Of a stretch of 64,000 bases of DNA, positions 9,627 to 15,115 are shown one piece after another (position 1 is the stretch's first letter; each line of letters begins with the position of its first letter). The translations under genes and the position numbers were made by a program. Source of the stretch: Variovorax sp. KBW07 (GTDB lineage: Bacteria; Pseudomonadota; Gammaproteobacteria; Burkholderiales; Burkholderiaceae_C). The notes under the pieces were generated by a model. That model searched no databases, was not told where the DNA came from, and saw nothing but the letters and a program-made list of their open reading frames with translations. The stretch is taken from contig NZ_QAJK01000060.1 in the NCBI RefSeq assembly GCF_003852515.1, forward strand, positions 1 to 64,000. Reading direction: 5' to 3'.

Positions 9627-9657
9627 AGGCTAAAGCCTCACACCATGGCAAGGTCAA
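9627..9657 (-). promoter_or_regulatory. CueR-type operator/promoter of copA
   Basis: Read on the minus strand, -35 TTGACC (9657-9652) and -10 TAGCCT (9632-9627) are separated by 19 bp, the overlong spacer typical of MerR-family activated promoters. The spacer TTGCCATGGTGTGAGGCTT aligns without gaps to the E. coli copA operator (CTTCCCC...GGAAGG dyad), keeping the outer ACCTT and AGG halves. A cueR-like gene lies 330 bp away. The match is by eye. Confidence 0.75.
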
Positions 9658-9681
9658 GCCTTGAAAAAAGTGTCCCTTTGC

Positions 9682-9712
9682 TGGACATTGACATCGTGGG
9701 AAAGTTCAAACT
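9682..9712 (+). promoter_or_regulatory. Second CueR-type operator/promoter, for copZ-cueR
   Basis: On the plus strand, -35-like TGGACA (9682-9687) and -10-like CAAACT (9707-9712) are 19 bp apart. The right half GGGAAAGTTCAAACT matches 12 of 15 positions of the E. coli copA operator right half (TGGAAGGTTTAACCT); the left half is weaker. This would place transcription of copZ-cueR under CueR itself, back to back with the copA operator 24 bp away. Confidence 0.55.
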
Positions 9713-9721
9713 GATGCCTTG

Positions 9722-9738
9722 CCTCGAACGGTTCGAGG
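9722..9738 (+). promoter_or_regulatory. Perfect 17-bp palindrome at the predicted 5' end of the copZ transcript
   Basis: CCTCGAAC-G-GTTCGAGG has perfect 8-bp arms. With a start site about 7 nt after the -10 at 9707-9712, the copZ mRNA would begin just before it, so the RNA could fold a 5'-terminal hairpin (stem CCTCGA/TCGAGG). It could protect the mRNA 5' end or be a protein site in DNA. Confidence 0.5.
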
Positions 9739-9743
9739 ACCAC

Positions 9744-9767
9744 TCATTCATTCATTCATTCATTCAT
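9744..9767 (+). repeat. Tetranucleotide microsatellite (TCAT)6 in the copZ leader
   Basis: Six uninterrupted TCAT units lie between the leader hairpin and the copZ ribosome binding site (AAGGAG 9778-9783). Length changes would alter the leader but not the reading frame. Confidence 0.9.
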
Positions 9768-9791
9768 CCATCCCAAGAAGGAGCCACGACG

Positions 9792-9986
9792 ATGAGCCAG
9801 AAATTCCAGGTCACGGGCATGAGCTGCGGCCACTGCGTGAACGCGGTGCAGAACGCGGTGCAAACGGTCGATCCCGAAGCACAGGTCACGGTCGACCTCG
9901 AAACCGGCCACGTCGACGTGCTGAGCGAACAGCCGCGCAAGGACATCGTGGCCGCGATCGAGAACGCGGGCTACGCCGTTCAATGA
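9792..9986 (+). CDS. copZ: copper chaperone CopZ (heavy-metal-associated domain)
   Basis: A 64-residue single HMA domain with the ferredoxin-like metallochaperone fold. The Cu(I)-binding motif is MSCGHC (GMSCGHCVNAV), followed by a conserved acidic/hydrophobic pattern ending in IENAGY. It is preceded by AAGGAG 8 nt before the ATG. The stop overlaps the start of the MerR-type regulator (ATGA at 9983-9986). It presumably delivers Cu(I) to CopA, encoded divergently, or to the regulator. Confidence 0.92.
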   Translation: MSQKFQVTGMSCGHCVNAVQNAVQTVDPEAQVTVDLETGHVDVLSEQPRKDIVAAIENAGYAVQ

Positions 9987-10405
9987 CGGGCATTGCGGCC
10001 ACGGCCGGCCGGCAGGTCGCCATCGGCGAGGCCGCGCGCTTGTCGGGCGTGTCGGCGCGCATGGTCCGGCACTACGAAGGGCTGGGCCTGCTGCCGGCGG
10101 TGGCACGCACCGAGAGCGGCTATCGGCAGTACAACGACGCCGACGTCCACACGCTGCGCTTCATCAAGCGCTCACGCGACCTGGGTTTCTCGATGGAAGA
10201 AATCGCGGAGCTGGTCGGGCTGTGGCACAACCGCCGCCGCACCAGCGCCAGCGTGAAGCGCGTGGCCGAAAAGCACCTGGGTGAACTGGAGCAGCGCATT
10301 GCGGACATGCAGTCGATGCGCAACACGCTGGCCCATCTGGTTCACTGTTGCCACGGGGACGCGAGGCCGGACTGCCCGATCCTCGATGACCTGAGCAAGG
10401 TCTAG
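9983..10405 (+). CDS. cueR: MerR-family copper-responsive regulator CueR
   Basis: A 140-residue MerR-family activator. The helix-turn-helix IGEAARLSGVSARMVRHYE begins near residue 12, followed by the wing (GYRQYNDADVHTLRFI) and a dimerisation helix (LGELEQRIADMQSMRNTLAHLV). The metal loop CHGDARPDCPIL has two Cys seven residues apart, as in CueR Cys112/Cys120, which selects Cu(I), Ag(I) or Au(I). The start at 9983 is coupled to the copZ stop; upstream in-frame codons overlap copZ and are not used. It should activate copA and copZ through the two operators at 9627-9712. Confidence 0.9.
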   Translation: MTGIAATAGRQVAIGEAARLSGVSARMVRHYEGLGLLPAVARTESGYRQYNDADVHTLRFIKRSRDLGFSMEEIAELVGLWHNRRRTSASVKRVAEKHLGELEQRIADMQSMRNTLAHLVHCCHGDARPDCPILDDLSKV

Positions 10406-10415
10406 CGGGGCACGA

Positions 10416-11393
10416 TCAGGCGCCGCGCACCAGCGAAAGAATTTTCCCCGCATCCAGCGTGCGGGCCTTCTCCTGGATCTGCGGCAGGTACTGCGTCTGC
10501 AAGCCCTGCCCTTCCTTCACGACACCCGAGAAGGCTTCTTTCAGCATCTGCGTCGACAGCGTGCGGCCGCCGGCGTAGTAGCGCTTGGCAACGTGGCCCA
10601 GCGCGTAGGTCGACGCGAAGCTCATGCCCGAGCTCACGGCCTGGTTGCCCAGCCCGCGCAGCAAGCCGCCGCCCACCTTGCCCAGCAGTCCGCCGAGCAG
10701 CTTGCGCCCGGCCTGTTCCAGGTACTGCGAGGTCAGGCCCACGCCGACCGTCGCCAGGAAGTCCTTGATGTGCCCGCTGTCGAGCTGGTAGCCGTGCGCC
10801 TGGCCGATGCGATACACCAGCTTCATCTGCAGCGGAATGATCGCCATGGTCGACAGCGTCTCGGGCAGCAACTCGAGGGCGCCGTTGAGGATGGCCGCGT
10901 TGAGGATCGACTTGTCGAGCTCGGCGCTGTCGGGCGCATTGGCGACGGCTGCCGCCGTGGCACCCGCGGCCGTGGCCGTTCCCACCGCCGCGCCCACCGG
11001 CACGGCCGCGATTTCTTCCGCCCGCGCCACGAACCCGGCCGCCGACGACGCGTCCAGCCCGAGCGAGGTGCGCACGTCCATCAGGAACATGCGCTCGGCT
11101 TCCGACTGCGTGCCGTCGGCATCGCACACGCACACCGCCATTTCATAGGCCAGCTGCCGCGACTCGGTGCTCTTCAGCTCCCCTGCCACCGACGCCAGCG
11201 ACACGCGCTTCATGAGCACGTCCTGGTAGAGCGTCGGCAGGTTCAGGCCGTCGGCTTGCGAGAGGCCTTCGGCGATGCGCTTGATCTCCGCGCGCTCGCG
11301 TTCGTGCTTTTCGCCGTCGACGAAAGCCGCCAGCAGGCTCAGGGTCACGATGGCAGTTGTTTCTGAAGGTGTCATGTTCGCGCTTTTCGTCAT
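10416..11393 (-). CDS. TerB-like / DUF697-like protein
   Basis: About 325 residues. The N-terminal third resembles a TerB fold (LLAAFVDGEKHERERAEIK, and CVCDADGTQSEAERMFL, an acidic loop of the TerB type). An Ala-rich linker follows, then a C-terminal domain like the YcjF/DUF697 hydrophobic region (IGQAHGYQLDSGHIKDFLA, GGLLGKVGGGLLRGLGNQA, TYALGHVAKRYYAGGR). TerB-fold proteins occur in envelope-stress and tellurite-resistance loci, but no ter operon is nearby. Start codons at 11393 (MTKSAN) and 11375 (MTPSETT) are both possible; neither has a clear Shine-Dalgarno. It is convergent with cueR, only 10 nt away, and borders the origin-like region on its 5' side. Confidence 0.7.
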   Translation of the reverse strand: MTKSANMTPSETTAIVTLSLLAAFVDGEKHERERAEIKRIAEGLSQADGLNLPTLYQDVLMKRVSLASVAGELKSTESRQLAYEMAVCVCDADGTQSEAERMFLMDVRTSLGLDASSAAGFVARAEEIAAVPVGAAVGTATAAGATAAAVANAPDSAELDKSILNAAILNGALELLPETLSTMAIIPLQMKLVYRIGQAHGYQLDSGHIKDFLATVGVGLTSQYLEQAGRKLLGGLLGKVGGGLLRGLGNQAVSSGMSFASTYALGHVAKRYYAGGRTLSTQMLKEAFSGVVKEGQGLQTQYLPQIQEKARTLDAGKILSLVRGA

Positions 11394-11470
11394 AAGGAAG
11401 GACGAAGTTCGGTTGCCGGGCCGCCCGAAGGTTCCTTCGAACGGTTCTCCCCACAAAACTGGGGCAACTC

Positions 11471-11479
11471 TGTGGATAA
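11471..11479 (-). promoter_or_regulatory. DnaA box (perfect consensus, minus strand)
   Basis: TGTGGATAA, the complement of TTATCCACA. It lies in CAACTCTGTGGATAA, which is partly repeated at 11614-11627 as CAACTCTGGGGACA. Confidence 0.8.
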
Positions 11480-11647
11480 CCCCGGCACTGCTGTGTAGGG
11501 GCGTTGCAAGTCATTGATCTACAAGGGAAATCTACAGTCTGCTCAAATTTTGGGCACTGGGTTTCTTTGCCCGAAAACCGTCTTTCGCAGATTTTCCAGG
11601 GGGTGTCAAAGGACAACTCTGGGGACAGTTTTTGCACAAGCCATCGG

Positions 11648-11656
11648 TTATCCACA
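11648..11656 (+). promoter_or_regulatory. DnaA box (perfect consensus)
   Basis: TTATCCACA on the plus strand inside the gene-free region, about 140 bp before the trio-like tract. Confidence 0.8.
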
Positions 11657-11793
11657 GCGCCGGCGGGTTACCCAATGTTGTTCATTTGCCGGGTACACCT
11701 TGGAAGCGCGGCTGCGCACAGTGACGCAGGCATGACAACTCCTTGTCGCATAACGAAAAAAGTGCCCTGTCCACAGAAGAGGCCAACCCTTAT

Positions 11794-11805
11794 CTACTAC
11801 TACTA
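11794..11805 (-). other. DnaA-trio-like tract
   Basis: The plus strand reads CTACTACTACTA; the minus strand reads 5'-TAGTAGTAGTAG, four consecutive trio motifs. An AT-rich stretch follows to 11830 and a DnaA-box variant precedes it at 11767-11775. Confidence 0.5.
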
Positions 11806-12007
11806 ATTTGAATAAGAAGAATAAGAAATAGGGAACAGGGAAAGCGCCGCGCCAAAAAAAAAGCCGCGAAAGGCCGCGCCGGTCTCCGGCGCCCCGGGCA
11901 AAAAACCGGCCGGCCCTGGTCCGTTCCGACTTTCCCGCGCCGTTTCCCGTCATTCCCCACCCTTCCCCGCCCGTATTTCGCGGCTTCCCCTCGCTAACAT
12001 CCGTGGG

Positions 12008-12799
12008 ATGAGCTTCAAACCCCGGATCCTGATTGCCGAAGACGAATCGGGCATCGCCGACACGCTGCAGTACGTCCTGAAAAGCGACGGATTCACCCCG
12101 GTCTGGTGCGCCACGGCCGAAGAAGCCATTGCGCAGTTCGCGCAGGAACCGCCGGCGCTGGCCATCCTGGACATCGGATTGCCCGACCTGAACGGTTTCG
12201 AGCTCTTCAAGCGCCTCCAGGCGCTGAACCAGTCGATGGGCGGCCCGGAGGTACCCATGGTCTTCCTGACGGCCCGCAGCGACGAAATAGACCGCGTGGT
12301 GGGCCTGGAACTGGGCGCCGACGACTACATTGCCAAGCCGTTTTCGCCGCGCGAGCTGGTCGCTCGCGTCAGGACCATCCTGCGGCGAAGCGCGAGAAAC
12401 GGCGCAGGAGCCTCGCCAGTGACTGCTACGCCGAACCATGGGGTACCCCATCAAAACGCGCCTGTGGCGTCGCCAGCGGCGCCACAGGCCCCCGCAATGC
12501 CCTTTTCGCTCGACAACGAGCGGATGCAAATCCGGTATTACGGACGGCTGCTCGAACTCTCGCGCTACGAATACGGCCTGCTGCGGCTGCTGGTGCAGCG
12601 CCCCGGCCGCGTGTTCACGCGCGACGAATTGCTCGAAATGGTCTGGGACGACGCCAGCGACAGCTTCGACCGCACGGTCGATGCGCACATCAAGACCCTG
12701 CGCGCCAAGCTCAAGGCCGTCGCGCCCGATGTGGAGCCGATCCGCACGCTGCGCGGCACCGGCTACGCGCTGAACGAAGAACTTCCCTCCAAGGCATGA
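12008..12799 (+). CDS. creB: response regulator CreB
   Basis: A 263-residue OmpR/PhoB-type regulator. Receiver residues: IAEDESG acidic pair, phospho-Asp in LAILDIGLPDLNGFELF, Thr in VFLTARSDE, Lys in YIAKPFSPRELVARV. An unusually long Pro/Ala-rich linker (about residues 128-165) leads to the winged-helix DNA-binding domain (LLRLLVQRPGRVFTRDELLE, RTLRGTGYAL). CreB proteins bind tandem TTCAC half-sites; such a site occurs 8 kb away upstream of creD. It is followed by creC after a 124-bp gap occupied by an interspersed repeat. Confidence 0.88.
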   Translation: MSFKPRILIAEDESGIADTLQYVLKSDGFTPVWCATAEEAIAQFAQEPPALAILDIGLPDLNGFELFKRLQALNQSMGGPEVPMVFLTARSDEIDRVVGLELGADDYIAKPFSPRELVARVRTILRRSARNGAGASPVTATPNHGVPHQNAPVASPAAPQAPAMPFSLDNERMQIRYYGRLLELSRYEYGLLRLLVQRPGRVFTRDELLEMVWDDASDSFDRTVDAHIKTLRAKLKAVAPDVEPIRTLRGTGYALNEELPSKA

Positions 12800-12824
12800 G
12801 ACAGGGCCCGGCCTGCCTTTTCGT

Positions 12825-12913
12825 GGAATACCGCGGAACCGGCTTTGCCGGGCCGCTGGTATTGCCCCCGGCGAGGGGGCTGGAGGCCACACCAAGTGGG
12901 CAAGCCTGGGGGA
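12825..12913 (+). repeat. Interspersed intergenic repeat, copy 1 (between creB and creC)
   Basis: This roughly 90-bp GC-rich element is near-identical to 55487-55577. Shared blocks include ACCGCGGAACCGGCTT, GCCGGGCCGCTGGT and TTGCCCCCGG, and both end in TGGGGGA. It can fold (CCGGC/GCCGG; CCCCCGG..GGGGG). Its 3' end GGGGGAGA supplies the purine-rich stretch in front of the creC GTG. Confidence 0.8.
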
Positions 12914-12923
12914 GAACCAGGGC

Positions 12924-14369
12924 GTGACCCGACGCACGCGGATCTTCATCGGCATCCTGCTGATCTACACGGCGGGCATTGCCTTCCTGCTGTACCGCGT
13001 GGTGGCGGACATCGATCCGCGCTACCGCGAATCGGCCGAGGAGTCGCTGGTCGAAACCTCGCAGCTCGTGGCCAGCCTGGTCGAGCAGGACGTGATTGCC
13101 GGCGCCATCAACACCGCGCGGCTCGAGCCGCTGTTCCGCACGGTCTATGCGCGCGAGTTCTCGGCGCAGATCTACAACCTGCACAAGAACCGCGTCGAGC
13201 TGCGCGTGTACGTCACCGACCGCAACGGCCGCGTGATGTTCGACTCGCTCGGTCGGCACCTGGGCGCCGACTATTCGCGGTGGAGCGACGTCAGCCGCAC
13301 GCTCGACGGCCAGTACGGCGCGCGCACTTCGCGCGACGTCGATGGCGATCCGCTCACCTCGGTCATGTACGTCGGCGCGCCGATCCGCTGGAACAACGAA
13401 ATCGTCGGCATGGTCAGCGTCGGCAAGCCGGTGCAGAGCTTCGGCCAGTTCGTGCAGGACGCGCGGGCCCGCACGCTGTGGGTCGGCGTGGGCTCTGGCC
13501 TGGCGCTGTTGCTGCTCGCGGTGATCGTGTCGGTGTGGCTAGTACGACCCTTCGGATTGATTTCGGACTACTGGCGCTGGGCGCGCGCGCAGCGCACCCT
13601 GAGCCTGTCGCGCATGGCGCGCCGCGCGGTCGATGCGGTGCGCACCGGCTTCAGCGAAATGCGCGATGCGCTCACCGGCCGCAACTACGTGGCCGACTAC
13701 GTGCAGACCTTCACGCACGAAGTGAAGAGTCCGCTGTCGGCCATTCGCGGCGCGGCCGAGTTGTTGCAGGAGCCGTCGATGCCGCATGCGGAGCGCGAAC
13801 GATTCCTGAAGAACATCGAACGCGAAACCCAGCGCATCCAGGAAATCGTCGACCGCATGATGGAGCTGACGGCACTCGAAACGCGGCGCACGCTGGACCG
13901 CACCGAGCCGGTGTCGCTGGCTTCGCTGATCGACGACATCGCCATCAGCGCGCAGCCCGCCGCGGCCAAGCGCAACATCCGGCTGCTGGTGAACATTCGC
14001 GACGAAGCCCACACCGAAGGCGACCCGTTCCTGCTGCGCCGCGCCATCAGCAACCTGCTGGACAACGCGCTCGATTTTTCGCCGCGCGACAGCGAGATAT
14101 TGCTCACGCTGGAAACGACTTCAAAGCTGGCCCGCGTGAGCGTGCGCGACCACGGCCCGGGCATCCCGGAGTACGCGCAGGAAAAAGTTTTTCAGAAGTT
14201 CTATTCGCTCGCGCGGCCGCACAGCCAGAAGAAAAGCACGGGGCTGGGGCTCGCGTTCGTGAAGGAGATCGCGGCGTTGCACCGTGGCCGCATCGAGCTG
14301 GGCAATGCGTCGCGCGGCGGCGCGGTGGCCACGCTCACGCTGCCGCTGCTGCCTTCGTCACATCACTGA
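12924..14369 (+). CDS. creC: sensor histidine kinase CreC
   Basis: A 481-residue inner-membrane kinase partner of CreB. An N-terminal membrane helix (IFIGILLIYTAGIAFLLYRV) is followed by a periplasmic sensor of about 150 residues, which includes the family stretch YVTDRNGRVMFDS and ends MVSVGKPV. A second helix spans about residues 190-212 (LWVGVGSGLALLLLAVIVSV). HisKA is TFTHEVKSPLSAIRGA; the ATPase has NLLDNALDFS, DHGPGIP and KSTGLGLAFVKEI. The start codon is GTG at 12924, just behind the interspersed repeat. CreC responds to metabolic or cell-wall stress in enterobacteria; the cell-wall genes around it here support the latter. Confidence 0.87.
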   Translation: MTRRTRIFIGILLIYTAGIAFLLYRVVADIDPRYRESAEESLVETSQLVASLVEQDVIAGAINTARLEPLFRTVYAREFSAQIYNLHKNRVELRVYVTDRNGRVMFDSLGRHLGADYSRWSDVSRTLDGQYGARTSRDVDGDPLTSVMYVGAPIRWNNEIVGMVSVGKPVQSFGQFVQDARARTLWVGVGSGLALLLLAVIVSVWLVRPFGLISDYWRWARAQRTLSLSRMARRAVDAVRTGFSEMRDALTGRNYVADYVQTFTHEVKSPLSAIRGAAELLQEPSMPHAERERFLKNIERETQRIQEIVDRMMELTALETRRTLDRTEPVSLASLIDDIAISAQPAAAKRNIRLLVNIRDEAHTEGDPFLLRRAISNLLDNALDFSPRDSEILLTLETTSKLARVSVRDHGPGIPEYAQEKVFQKFYSLARPHSQKKSTGLGLAFVKEIAALHRGRIELGNASRGGAVATLTLPLLPSSHH

Positions 14370-14413
14370 GGTGGCGGGACGGGGAGGCCCGAGGATATCG
14401 GGACTGCGGGACT

Positions 14414-15019
14414 TCAGGAACCGGTCAGCGCCCGATAAGCCTCGCGCGTCTCGGGGCTGACGGCGTCCAGCAGTTGCTCGTACGAGGTCTGGTGGCGCGC
14501 CAGCATGCGGGCCGATGCCACGGTCTTCGACTTGCAATACCAGTGGCAGGTGTGCTGCATCAGGAACAGTTCGGCCGACATGGTGAAGGCCTTCGATTTG
14601 GCGGAGCGCTGCGCTTCGTTCTTCATCACGCCGGCAATGCCGCGCGCATGAATGGCCAGCGCCTGGCGCAGGTCGAAGGTCGCGGCCGGGAACAGCTTGT
14701 GCGCGAAGGGAATGGCCACCGGCAGCTTGCTCACGCGGGTGTCGGCTTCGGGCGTGCGCGCGAATTCGGCGGCAAAGCTGTTGAACTGGGCCGAGAGTTT
14801 TTCCTCGGTGGAATCGAGCAGGCTCCAGATCTGCTGCCGGCGCTCGGGGTCGTCTTCGCCGAGGCAGCGCAGGTAGCCCGAAGTCAGGCTCTCCATGAGC
14901 TTCTCGATCTGGTAGCGGCCCAGGTGGGTGCCCAGCAGCGCGATGCGCTGGCGCTGGTCTCTGGACTTGAGGATGTAGGCGCCGGCGGCGATCAACGCCA
15001 CCAGGGTGAGGATTTCCAT
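14414..15019 (-). CDS. conserved protein of unknown function with N-terminal membrane anchor
   Basis: 201 residues. Residues 1-17 form a membrane segment (MEILTLVALIAAGAYILKS), and the remainder is soluble, helical-looking and not assignable to a family I know. It has Cys at LRCLGED and in QHTCHWYCKSKT, a CxxxC arrangement that could bind metal or form a disulphide. It is convergent with creC (44 nt apart) and lies downstream of the PBP1A gene on the same strand, separated from it by a terminator. Confidence 0.65.
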   Translation of the reverse strand: MEILTLVALIAAGAYILKSRDQRQRIALLGTHLGRYQIEKLMESLTSGYLRCLGEDDPERRQQIWSLLDSTEEKLSAQFNSFAAEFARTPEADTRVSKLPVAIPFAHKLFPAATFDLRQALAIHARGIAGVMKNEAQRSAKSKAFTMSAELFLMQHTCHWYCKSKTVASARMLARHQTSYEQLLDAVSPETREAYRALTGS

Positions 15020-15045
15020 GAATGCGTGGGGGAGAGAAAAAAGAA

Positions 15046-15088
15046 GAAGCGGGAGGCAGTACCGAGTGTAGGCACCGCAACCCGCTTC
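15046..15088 (-). terminator. Intrinsic terminator after the creD-GH3-PBP1A operon
   Basis: Read on the minus strand: stem GAAGCGGG (15088-15081) and CCCGCTTC (15053-15046), followed by a T-rich run at 15045-15036. The stop codon of the PBP1A gene lies about 28 nt upstream of the stem. The loop is long (27 nt), so efficiency is uncertain. Confidence 0.55.
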
Positions 15089-15115
15089 CGCTTTTTTGTA
15101 TTGCGCCGCCCGCCG

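Larger units (their letters stand above)
11457..11830. other. Origin-like, gene-free AT-rich region with DnaA boxes and a DnaA-trio-like element
   Basis: About 550 bp between the TerB-like gene and creB hold no credible gene. There are two perfect DnaA boxes: TGTGGATAA at 11471-11479 and TTATCCACA at 11648-11656. Weaker boxes are TTTTGCACA (11630-11638) and CTGTCCACA (11767-11775). The last is followed by a short GC-rich spacer, then CTACTACTACTA (11794-11805) and the repeat AATAAGAAG/AATAAGAAA (11811-11828). Box, GC spacer and trio is the layout of the basal unwinding system of bacterial oriC. The neighbouring sequence is GC-rich, so the AT-rich tract stands out. It is either the chromosomal oriC or a DnaA-titrating locus. 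Confidence 0.55.

Noticed and set aside
9744-9767. Possible CRISPR-like or VNTR array
   Set aside because: It is a simple tetranucleotide repeat with no spacers.
7713-9986. 757-codon plus-strand frame reaching into copZ
   Set aside because: It is antisense to copA. Only the last 65 codons, from ATG 9792, are the real copZ gene.
11504-11806. Small open frame inside the origin-like region
   Set aside because: No ribosome site, and its sequence is explained by the DnaA boxes and AT-rich tract.
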